The notes under the pieces were generated by a model. The model was not told where the DNA came from. It saw nothing but the letters and a program-made list of their open reading frames with translations, and searched no databases. Shown one piece after another: positions 22,826 to 33,500 of a DNA stretch of 64,000 bases. The DNA is from Heterotrichella gracilis (Eukaryota; Sar; Xanthophyceae; Tribonematales; Xanthonemataceae): assembly GCA_032358255.1 (NCBI GenBank), contig JAULBX010002225.1, positions 1-64,000 of the forward strand, written 5' to 3'. Within the stretch, counting starts at the first letter, position 1. Every line of letters starts with the position of its first letter. Both the position numbers and the translations under genes were made by a program.

Positions 22826-24314
22826 ATGGCCAGCAGCAGCAGCAGCCACCTGGCGATGCTGGACCAGCAGTGCAACTTGTGCCCCATACACTCCCTCCCA
22901 GATGACCTGCTGCAGCGCATCTTTGGGGAGCTACCCTTCCAGGTGTATCATGCCCCCTTGGACCATGGGCTGCACGGCCAACCGCCCAGGGTGCACACGC
23001 GGTTCTACAAAGCAGAGCTGCAGCTGGTGTGCAAGCGCTGGCGCCAGGCCCTTGCAGGTCCTAGCGAGGCTTGGGCAGAGGTGGAGTGTTGGCGCCCCAG
23101 CAAACAGTTCCTGGACTGGCTGTGCCCAGGCAGCAACCAGGTCCATTGAAAGGCTGCAAGGCAAGCCACAGGACGTGCTGCGTGTGCTGAACAGCCTCAA
23201 CCCATCCTGTCTCGCGTCTCTCCCTCGTGTGGGCCAAAGCCTTGTCCAGCCCCAGCATGAAGACGCGGAGAATAATTTCCTTGGGGACAGCGTTGGGCAG
23301 CTGCTTGGGGCCACCTTCCGCCTCACCTCCCTCACCTCCTTGCAACTGTGCCTGTGCTGCACGCCGGAGCAAGTAGCCCCCTACATGCAAGCCATGGCAG
23401 CTATGGTCGACCTGGAGGAGCTTCACCTTGATGTCAGTAACGAGAAGTGGCAGAACCCCAGTACCCAGCACTGGTGGCCGCAGCTTCCATGCCTTTCCAA
23501 GCTGGCGAAAGCAATACTAATGGTGAACGGGGCAGACTACGTTTCAATGCTGGCCAACCAGCCTGCGCTGACCAGCTTGGGTGTCAGTGAACCAGACCCA
23601 AATTATGTGGACCTTCCGAGTCAGGGGGTTGGCATCTCCTCAGCCCTATGGCAGCTCACACAGCTGAAGAGCCTGGTGGTGGGATTTGCAAACCTGGTGA
23701 TACCGCCTGGCTGCTTCCCCACGTCATTACAAGACCTGGACATCTCCTCGCTGTACTTTGATGTGGCTGTCGACTGCATGGCGCTCCTTCCAAAACCTGG
23801 TCCATCTGACTTCCCTTGATCTGTATGGTAGAGGCATACAGCGCGTGGGTCCTGCCCTAGCCACCCTCGCCAACCTCCTGACGCTGCACCTTGGGAACAT
23901 GAGAGAGCCACTGGTGTTGGCCAGCGTCACCAACCTCACCAACCTTCAGGAGCTGAGCATTACTTGGCTATATGAGCCGGTGTTTCTTCCTGCAATGCCC
24001 AACCTCACACTGCTTATGGCGGAAGGTGTGCCCAGTATGCAGCTGCAGCTGCCCATCAATCCCAACCTCCACATGTCTGAGTGGGGCATCGAAGAGCTGT
24101 CAGGCGATGAGGTTGCAGAAATAGTCATCAAGGGGTTGCACGGCATTTACAGTGTGAGGTAGACAACGACGACTGTGTTATGGTGCACACTGCCCAAGGG
24201 CTGCCCCCCAGGGATGCTCTGTCCCATGCTGATTGGGCAAGGGAGGAGAGAGAGGAGCGGGAGCGGTGGATCGGATGGCTGCGCACGGTTGCAGCGTCAC
24301 GCAATTATATTTGA
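22826..24314 (+). pseudogene. F-box/LRR protein (copy B, decayed paralogue of A)
   Basis: Aligns with copy A from MASSSSSHLAM through the F-box PIHSLPDDLLQRIFGELPF and KAELQLVCKRWRQALAGP to the C-terminal WIGWLRTVAASRNYI. The reading frame is broken three times: near 23135 (relative to copy A, about four bases of the LAATKS-coding segment are missing), near 23795 before NLVHLTSLDL, and near 24155 after GIYSV. The three breaks sit inside conserved repeats, and no splice sites explain them, so this is a host pseudogene unless the assembly is wrong there. A truncated protein of about 107 residues containing the F-box could still be made. Confidence 0.8.
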
Positions 24315-25370
24315 ATGTGCCACTGTGGTGTGACACCAGTGCGAGCCTCGAGGGTCAATAGCAGCAGTGCCACTGAAACGGGATGCACGAGTGGGAGTTC
24401 TGCCTACAAAATTATTGGCATTTGTGTCTGCACTTGACTCAGAGGCCTTCTGGACAAATTACATTGAACTTCAGTGCAATGGCACCAGAACCTGTTTGCA
24501 GCCTGCAGCACTGAGAGCCACTGCGGCAACGCGCTGAGACAACAATTCAATTTGAAACTAAGCTTATACCCTAGGGATAAAAATTAACTGTTTTCAAACG
24601 CAACCGTTTCCAGCAGCAGCTGCTAGCCAAGAGTCGCAGCATGCCATTGGCATGCCAGTCATAATTTATGACTTGTTTGTTTTCAAAAAAGCAAAATGTG
24701 TGGATGTTCCTGAGTATTACTTCCAGAGAATAGGTAATTTGAAGCACTATATTAGTAATAGGATATTGGGCCAATGTAATACAGCTACTGTAGGCTCAGC
24801 CTGAGCCGCGCTGCGCCGGGAGTGCCACATGTGGCATGGCATGCCCGTGGAATGGGATCCCTCGAGGATAATGTATCTCCGAGAGTCATGGCATGATGCG
24901 GTTCTCTACTATCTGACAGATTGAGTGGCCCTAAACAGCAATTTACAAGGTCATCAGTGACTGTAATCACAATGGGTAATCATTACTTTACCTCCGAATA
25001 AATTAATTGTACTTTACCATTACAATGACAATAAATACCCAGAACCCTTCTCAATGCCTGTTCCAATGCAATTGACCAGCAATGACACAGTGTCAATTTG
25101 ATATTAAGTGCTGGAGACCAGCATCCAATGCAATTTGTCAGCTTGCCATGTGCACCACCACCGCACCGCATACACCATGCCAATCCTCCCCCCTCCTTTG
25201 TCATCCACTTTTCTACGCTTCTCCAAAGGCTGCCAAGTGGCACCCATTCCCAGTATGCACCTTCACAACTCAGGTGTCTGCTGGTGATTCAGAGCCAAGC
25301 CACCTTAGCCCTGCCTGCAGTTACAACAGCATGTACGCCGCCCTCGCCACCACGCCAGAAAAACCCTAGC
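24315..25370. other. Spacer, no gene
   Basis: 3' ends of copy B and of the DUF389 gene meet here. Short words shared elsewhere: GAGTGGCCCT (24925, also near 12550 and 12576) and CATCAGTGACTGTAATCA (24951, also near 54251), pointing to dispersed repeats. Confidence 0.35.
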
Positions 25371-28300
25371 TCAGGGTTTCTGTGCGCCTACTATTATAAC
25401 TTGCCCCCGCCTGCTCGCCACCACATCGGTGGTCTTGGTGCGAAGCACCCCCTCAACCACCTCACTCGTCTCGGTGTGCACCACCCCCTCAACCACAATA
25501 TTGCCCCCCGACTTGCGCGCCCTCTCAGCGGCGCGCTGGAACTTCTCCAGGCCGGGGGTCAGCTGCGCGCTGGAGCCGTCGAAACCCTTCTCAGGGTCTT
25601 CGTCCTTGTCCAGGGGGGGTAGGTTGGTGTAGTTGGTGAGCTGGCGGCGCACCCCCCGCACGTGCTTGATGGCGAAGACAAGGAGGCCTGTGAACGGGGA
25701 GGAAATGGGTTTGCTTGTCACATGATTCCAGGTATTGGTGGTGGTGGTGGTGAAAGTGCCGCCTGTGGGATGTGACGAAAGGGAGGCAGGTTTCCAGAAT
25801 GAGTTTTGCTGTGAAGAGCATCTCCTCCCCAGGATGGTCGAAGCATAACGCATTATTGGCAACTTCTAACTAGGGTTCTGCCTAATGCGAGGGTTTATGA
25901 CCATCCACCTTGCGCAACCAGATGCCCTGCCGCTCGTGACATAGATGCACAGCACTGATGGCAGGCAGGCGCTCATGCCCTAGGGTATTTGCCACAAGGT
26001 CCAGGGTTTCACCCCAGCTACCCCCTACCTGTAAAGTAGATGCACGGCACGTGATGCCCCAGGTTTTAGCGTTGGGTTTAGGGTGTAGGGTTACCTTCGT
26101 CCCTACCTCTACCTGTGAGGTAGATGCGGATGACGTTGATGCCACAAATTTTAGAGTTTAGGTTTTAGGGTTTCTTTCGTCCCCACCCCTCCCTGTGAGG
26201 TAGATGCAGATGACGTTGATGTCACATATTTTAGGGTTTGGATTTTAGGGTTAAGGGTTTCTTTCGTCCCTGACCCTCCCTGTGAGGTAGATGCACGGCA
26301 CATTGATGCCACAGGTTTTAGGGTGTGGGTTTAGGGTTTAGGGTTTCCTTTGTCCCCACCCCTACCTGTGAGGTAGATGCACGGCACATAATTGCCTCAA
26401 ATTTTAGAGTTTAGGTTTTAGGATCTAGGGTTTCATTTGTCCCACCCCTACCTGTGAGGTAGATGCAGACGACGTTGATGCCAAACAGGCCAAAGCTCAG
26501 GCTGCCTATGTCCCAGAACCGCTCCGCATCCAGCCCGGAGTGGGGCGCCCCCGCAAGGGCAAACGCCATGTTCAGCCCGCTGTTCACCAAGGGGGGAAGC
26601 AGCGAAGCCGCGATGGCTACTCCTACCAGCGCTGTGGGTCCGCCAGTGGTGGCGGAGAGGGCAACGCCGATCCCCGATGGCACTGCGTAGAGCACGCCCA
26701 AGACCAGCCCTGTGGCAGAGTAGGTTGTTGTTGTCAGTTACACTAGAACTCGGGTTATTAAAACATAAAAAACCCTCAGACCCCTAGAACCCCCTAAACC
26801 CCTCAGAACCCTAAAACCCGCAAAAAACCCTCAGAACCCTAATCCCCACCTGTGCTGGTGCCCCTGCTTTCCATTCCCCCCGTGGGCCAGTCCAAGCGGT
26901 AGGGGGTGTCATTGGTCAGCGCTGCAACAATAGTGGAAAATGCAGCCGATGCAGAAGCACAGGGCAAGATGCCTACCAGCTCAACCATGACCCTAAACCA
27001 TAAACCTAAAAATCTTGATCCTGAAAACCCTAAAACCCCTGAAAACCCCCACCTGTGGTAGTGCCCCTGCTCTCCATCTCCTGCGTGGGCCAGCCGAAGC
27101 GGTAGGGGGTGTCGTTGGTGAGCGCTGCCACAAAGCCAAACACGCAGCCGATGGCAAAGCACAGGGCGATGCCCACCAGCTCAACGATGACCCCCTTGAC
27201 CACCAGCCGCCAGTCCGCCATCATGGTACCGAATGTGAACGCAAGGATGGGCCCTGCAGTGCCAACATTTAGGGTTTGGTCTTAGGGTTTCAGGGTTCAG
27301 GATGACCCCCTTGCCCACCAGCTGCCAGTCCGCCATCATGGTGCCGAATGTGAACGCAAGGATGGGCCCTGCAGCGGTGCCAACGTGTAGGGTTTTAGGG
27401 TTTAAGATGAGCCCTGGAGCAGTGCCAATGTAGGGTTTTCGGGTTTAAGATGGGCCCAGGCGCCAGTTTGCCATCATGGTGCCGAATGTGAAGGCCAGGA
27501 TGGGCCTTGCAGCAGTGCCAATGATTAACGTTTAGGGTTTTAGGGTTAAATTGGGCCCTGGAGCAGGTCGGGGGCCTCGTAAACTCCAGTGCGTGCGTGG
27601 GACCTGCAACCGCAAGGACACTACACTTACTAAGAATTACATATATATATACTAACAACTATCTTCTCATGAAAAATTCACTTCAGTAAAGGGGACACCA
27701 GCATGGATGCCGTCACCATTGTCACGTTGTTTGTTGCCCTAAACCCTTAAACCCTTATCCATTAAAATAGACACCAACGTTGATGCCACCACCATTGCCA
27801 CGTTGTTTGTGGCCCTAAACCCTAAAACCCTTACCCATGAGTGGGGACACCAGCATGGAACCCACGATCATCACCGGGTTGTTGGTGGCCAGGCCCACGG
27901 CTGCAATTCAGCCCGCCACAACAATCAGCACCAGGTAGCTGATCACCCTAAACCCTAAACCCTTGACTTTAATCCCTTACCCATGAGTGGAGACACCAGC
28001 ATGGATGCGACGATCATGACGGGGTTGTTGGTGGCCAAACCCACAGCTGCAATCCAGCCCGCCACCACAATCAGGGCCAAATAGTCAAAAGTGAGCTGGC
28101 ACCCCGCCTCCACATTGGTGTAAATCTCCTCGATTGCCAGCCGAGCAGAGCGTTCCAGGGTCTTAGGCATGATGAGCTCCTTCAAGAGCCCCTTGAGGCC
28201 TTTCCTCTTGACCAGGGACTTGGGCAGGGGCTTGAGCAGGGCCACGGGGATGAGGGCGATCTTGCCATAGGCGGTGCCGCACCCCACTTTGTCGAGTTCA

Positions 28301-29722
28301 TGGAGGGCCCTGCCAGAAGCCTGGGGGAATGGGGAGGTGCTAAGGGGATGCTGGGCATGCAGGGAGGAAGGAGATGGTTCCAGGGTGGAAAGCTGGTGTT
28401 CAAGGCTTAGATTGAGAAGATTTGGGAGCGGGGCTTGAGGAGGGCCACGGGGATGAGGGCGATTTTGCCCTAGGCGGTGCCGCACCCCACTTTGTTCAGC
28501 TCGTGGAGGGCTCTTCCAGAAGCCTGAGGTGGTGGGGAGGGAGTGAGGCGATGAGCGGATGCTGGGCATGCAAGGGGAAAGGGGATGGTTCCAGGGTGAA
28601 GAGTTGGTGTTCAAGGTGTAGGTTTGGAGGGTTTTGGAAGGGTTTTTAGTTTGAAGAACATAGCTCACTTTGTCCAGCTCGTGAAAGCCTCTACCGGAAG
28701 CCTGGGGAGGTGGGGGAGGATTTTAGAGGGTTATGGGGTTGGTGCACCTGGGAGTGGCAGGGAAAGGGACCAGAAAAGGTGGGCAAAGGCGGGGAAAGGG
28801 ACCAGGAAAGGTGGGCGGGAGGAGGTAGGTTACAGTCAGAGTGTGACTTACAGGAGTTTGATGCTGCATTGGGTGCACACCGGGAGAGCAACAGGGGGGT
28901 AAATATAAGAGCTGGGGAGTACAAGGTGCTAGTGGGTCTTTGGGGTGTGGTGGTGGTCAATGGGTTGGCACCCCATGGGAAAAGGTGGGAAAGCAACCAG
29001 GAAAGACATATTCAAACGTGTGTTTGAGCTGGGGCTAACTAGGATGATAGAATGCCTTAAAGCTCCAGAAGGCTATAACAGGTAACTAGCAAAGGCCAGC
29101 CAACAATGCCAGCTTCGTGTGTTGGGTTTAGCTCTTTAGTATGCCAGATGAAGAGTTGGGTTTAAGACCAATCACAGACAGGGGGCTGACAAGAGTGGTG
29201 ATAGAGACAACAACCAGTTAGGGTGCCCATATGCTTATCAATTGGTGTCACTGTGGGTAAACACAGGTAAAGGAGGATTCGCCTGTGGTCAAACCCTTCC
29301 ATTGGGCCAAGCCAAGGCCTTGACGGCATCGAAGGTTCGTGCCACCAACGCATCACACAACCGTCTTTTTTTAAGGTCAAACTTCGTGGCGAAGCAGGAC
29401 AAAAGATCCAGTTGTTGGCGCTGAGAGCCACCTAATCCAGCCTGCCTAGGTTCAAACTTGGTGAAACCATGTGGACGCCGTCTAGGCTGGTGGTGGCGTG
29501 GTGGTGGCCAATGCAACCCATACCACTCAGCAGGAGGGTCAACCGAACACAATCCTGGGACAGCGAGTGCTTTTAACATACCTGAGACGTCACATAGCAG
29601 GAGATAATGGCGATGCCGTCGTGCACCACCCGGCAGACGTTCTTTAGGTCACACTCGTCTTGAAGGGCTTCGACGATTTGCTTGCTCCTCCCAGCAGGCA
29701 CGGTAACCACCAGCTGCCTCAT
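25371..29722 (-). CDS. DUF389 (TIGR00341-like) multipass membrane protein
   Basis: Five exons on the minus strand: 29582-29722, 27981-28320, 27053-27253, 26452-26709 and 25371-25687, 418 codons plus stop with matching phases. It opens MRQLVVTVPAGRSKQIVEAL, an N-terminal ferredoxin-like part that continues through exon 2 (ALHELDKVGCGTAYGKIALI). The membrane core shows NNPVMIVASMLVSPLMGPI, LAFTFGTMMADWRLVVKG, IALCFAIGCVFGFVAALTN, PSGIGVALSATTGGPTALVG and AIAASLLPPLVNSGLNMA, all typical of DUF389. The function of this family is unknown; a transporter or channel is a guess. After the last membrane helix there is a charged tail of about 95 residues (KDEDPEKGFDG ... VVEGVVHTETSEVVEGVLRT) with an internal VVEGV repeat. 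Divergent from RFT1 with a 0.8-kb gap. Confidence 0.9.
26010..26480 (-). repeat. ~85-bp array of exon-4 donor edges in DUF389 intron 4
   Basis: Five copies (about 26022, 26109, 26192, 26278, 26364) of the last ~35 bases of exon 4 plus its donor lie head to tail and end at the true border at 26452. Each holds CCTGTGAGGTAGATGCA, a more variable ATTGATGCCA-like part, and TTTAGGGTTTAGGG-like filler. Confidence 0.9.
26840..26990 (-). repeat. Echo of DUF389 exon 3 end
   Basis: Repeats the 3' part of the 27053-27253 exon and its donor (ACCTGTGCTGGTGCCCCTGC ... GGGGGTGTCATTGGTCAGCG on plus), about 85% similar by eye. Confidence 0.85.
27296..27945 (-). repeat. Two-sided echoes in DUF389 intron 2
   Basis: 27300-27385 and 27450-27515 repeat the acceptor edge of the 27053-27253 exon. 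27690-27735, 27770-27815 and 27836-27945 repeat the donor edge of the 27981-28320 exon. CCCTAAA runs separate them. Confidence 0.85.
28425..28720 (-). repeat. Acceptor-side echoes in DUF389 intron 1
   Basis: 28430-28532 repeats about 100 bases of the start of the 27981-28320 exon, and 28664-28712 is a shorter copy. Both keep the CAG-GCTTC border. Confidence 0.85.
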
Positions 29723-30515
29723 CGTGTTGGCGTTACGCTCTTAAAAAACTCTCGAGCTCGCGAGCGATGGGGGTTCCTGGTTGCACTGTGCAAGGCTGTG
29801 ATGGGCATGTGTGTGATAAGGCGTGTGGTGGGGCTCGGCTCAGCGACCCACGACCAAGACTAGCAAGGACGTTACCCACTGCAGTAGTCTACCTGTTTGC
29901 TCCGAACTAGACTAGGTCAACTCGTTTCAACGCGGTTATAGTCTGCGCAGAAAAGGGTGCCAATTGGGTCTCGTCACATTGCTGACTCACCCAACGCCCA
30001 GTTGATATAAAAGTATTGTTATCATTATATTAACCCGCATTGAAGAAGATTGTCGCGCACTCACTTGTTAGGTGCTGCAGCATTGCCTTCAAGAGGCCTC
30101 AAATTTGGGGACCTACATGCTTCCACTTGGGGGAGTGGAAAGCAAATGCATGCATACCCACAACTTGTCAATGGGTCGGTCAAGCAGGGTCAAGTCGTAA
30201 ATGTGTTGATGAATACCAAGCGTTATGGTACTCCTCTCTTCGTTGGAGCTGAAAGAACGAAAGAATAGGTACGAATATCATCGTGGGCCTGGATTGCGCT
30301 GCCAGTGAAAAACAGAGTTGCATCTTAGCCCATATGCATGCATATGTAGCCACAACGAACCTGTTTAGCACGTATGTTCAGCCACACTTTACAACGGCTG
30401 CCAGGTTTGATTTACTCAAGACTTCTAAATCAATACCAGGATACCCACCAATCTCAAGACCTGAGCCCCCGTTAAACCAATCCACCCTACAACCAGGCGC
30501 TACCCACCTGGCAGC
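29723..30515. promoter_or_regulatory. Divergent promoter region, DUF389 / RFT1
   Basis: About 0.79 kb separates the two start codons, on opposite strands, so both promoters must lie here or in 5' UTR introns. GTTGATATAAAAG at about 30001 resembles a TATA box for the plus-strand side; this is unproven. Confidence 0.4.
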
Positions 30516-33500
30516 ATGGCATCGGGAAGCAATGCCCTGCTCAAGGGTTTCGCCTACCTAGTGGGTGCGTGCAAGCACCGACCTTTCCAGCTTCAGCCAT
30601 GCCTGTGCTGTATTCAGGCCCTTTAGGGGGTTGCTTGTTGCTGCAGGTGCGCAGATCTCGTCCCGCCTCATCACCTTCAGCCTCAACTTGCTCATAGTGC
30701 GCCTAGTCACCCCAGAGCTGTACGGGGTAAGCACTCAGTCTTATTACCCTAAACCCTAAATCCCAATGGTAAACCCTACTGCATAAACCTGCTCTTGCGC
30801 CTGGGAACGCACGACCTGTATAGGGTGTGTACCTACCCCTGAAACCCAAGTCCCAACGCCGTAAACCCTAGCGCCTAAACCCTAGATCTTCAACCTCAAC
30901 TTGCTGATAGTGCGCCTTGTCACGCCGGAGCTGTACGGGGTGCGTGCTCAACCTTACCACCCTAAACCCTAAACCCTAATGGTAAACCCTAAACCATAAA
31001 CCTGATGGTGTGCCTGGTGACGCGCGACCTGTGCGTACAGGTCGTGCGTACCAGGCACCGTACGGGGTGCGCGCCTACCAGTACACCCTGAACCCTGGCC
31101 TCAAACGCCATCAACCCTAATTCCTTAACCTGCGGATAGTGCGCCTGGTAACGCCGGAGCTGTACGGGGTGCGCACTCAACCTTACTACCCGAACCCTAA
31201 ATCCCAACGCTAAACCCTTCAGTCCTACCTCATCAGCACTTAAACCCCCTTGCCATAAACCTATTGATGTGCAAACCCTTACCATTAGCCTACCCCTTCT
31301 GCCCAGGTGGCTGGCCTTCAGTTCTACCTCATCAACACCACCATCCTGTTCCTGGCCCGGGAGGGGTTCAGGAGGGGCTGCCTGCGGGCCAAGGAGGTAT
31401 GCTTTTTTAATTGACCTTGTACAGGCAGCTATGTCCTGCAAGACCCCTGAGCACTTTGCCCTGTGAAAACCCTGGCGGGCGCATCACTGAACCCTAGGTT
31501 CTTTTTGCAGGGCCCCGACCATGCGCTGCGTGTTTTAAGTGTGGCGTCCCTGACTGTGCCGATTGGAGTCGTGGTGGCGGGGGCGGTGTGCACAATTACC
31601 CTAGCTAGGGTGTCTGGGGAGGAGGCGCACTGGGCTGCATACAGGCAGGCGGTGCTGCTGCAAGGTAAGGGTGTATGATTGCAATATGTAAGAGTGTAGT
31701 GATTAAGGGATTGCGTTTTGCATTGGAGTTCGGCATGCGGACGGCACTAGTACTGAAAAAATCCATTATTAGTTACCGTATACTTGCATGCATTTGAGCA
31801 GTACAGCCAGGATTGCAAACGCTTTCGCCAATCTGCTAACATTTCTTTCCCGGAGGTGCTTTTATTATTTGTTGACCCTTGATTACTATCACATTTCTCA
31901 TCTCCAGGTGTGGCCGCCATCGTGGAATTGTGCAGCGAACCCCTCTACATCCTTGCGCAATCCCAGCTGCAGTTCAAGCTGCGAGTGGGGATCGAAACCG
32001 GAGCCCTGGTCACCAAAACAGTCAGCACTCTGCTTCTCCTCAAGTACAGCAGCCTCCACCCCTACCTCACATTTACCCTAGGCCAGGGTTTGTACGCCCT
32101 GGTGACCCTCCTGGGATACACTCTGTTCTTCCTACCCCAGCTGAAAAACGGCCAGCAATCCCGGGGAGGCGAGGGGGTCGCGAAGAAGAACTGGACCGGG
32201 GTGGGGATGGGAGGCGGTTTTGTTTGGGATGCGGAGATCTGGCGCCTGTCGCTCACGTTTTCTGTGCAAGCGGTGGAGAAGCACTTTTTGGCTGAGGGAT
32301 CCAAGCTGGTGATGGTCAACTTACAGAGCAGCTACAATCAGGTGGGATGAAGATGGTTGGGTGGGGGCCGTGGTGGGTGGTGGGCGGATCTCGTGTGGGT
32401 GGTGGGTGGTGGTGTTGTGACCCGCTTACTTTCTTTTTGGCTGAGGGGTTCAAGCTGGTCATGGTGAACCTTCAGCTACAATCAAATGTGGTGACGGGGT
32501 GGTGTGGTGGGGGGTAGAGGACTGGCGTAATGTGTTTTGTCTAGTGGCGGGAGGATGCTGTAGAGTGGTGGCTTGATCTGGTGCCATCATGGGAAATATT
32601 AATGTTGGTTGGAAAACAGCGGCATGGGTGGTGCGGTGCAGGGTGTATATGGCGTGGTGAGCAATCTAGGGTCCCTGGTGGTGCGCACGGTGTTTCAGCC
32701 ACTGGAGGAGGCGGCATTCACAGCCTTCAGTGTGGCCAAAGGTGAGGTTTGGGAGGCCGGTGGGGGGGGTGGGGGTGCATGCATGGGTGGGGGATACGCG
32801 GCACATGTGGGGAGAGTGGGCCATGTGTTTTCATGACAAGCCTGGAGGGGGAGGCGGCCCTTACTGCATTCAGTGGCCAAAGGTGGGGGTTTACGGTGAG
32901 GCTTGCGCAGTGTAATGAGGGATAGTAAGCCCAAATGGGTGGGCTTTGTAGAGAAGGTGCGGAAAATAGGGCCGTATGGTTTTTGGCTGTTGACGTGCAT
33001 TTTGTACTGTGGAGTATTCCCAAGGATTTGCCCCGCTTTGGTAAAGCAACCCACGTCACATAGTTTATAGTTCCACTGGATTCTTCTCACACCTTGCAGG
33101 GGGGCCTAATCATGGGCGGCGTGTGACTGAGGACCTACATTTCCTGGCAATATTGGTGCGCCTGGTGACCCTGGTGGGGCTGCTGGCGGTGGCATTTGGA
33201 CCCAACTACTCATACCTACTGCTCAGGTGGGTGGTAAAGACAAGCATAAAGAATTGTAGGGATGAGATTGGAGGGGTGTCATACGGTTGCATAACATCGG
33301 CTGTCGCTGAGACATCAAATGTACCGCATATGTACTTTGTTTTCTATCATTTACATATGGGGCACATTTGATGTTTGGGCAAAAAAAATGGTAATGGAAT
33401 CGTGTGATGTCCATCTCATACCCATTAAAGCAATAATCTGTACATCCTCTTATTCCCCTTGCCCATGGCAGGCTGCTCTACACCACGCAGTGGTCCGAAA

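Noticed and set aside
26010-26480. CRISPR-like regular array
   Set aside because: Units are degraded copies of one exon end with heptamer filler, spacers are not unique, and the host is eukaryotic.
28840-28910. Possible short DUF389 exon ending at a strong GTAAGT
   Set aside because: No phase fits between the flanking exons.
29289-29440. Possible extra DUF389 exon
   Set aside because: A CAG acceptor and open frame exist (RQQLDLLSCFATKF), but the known exons already join in phase and restore the family pattern without it.
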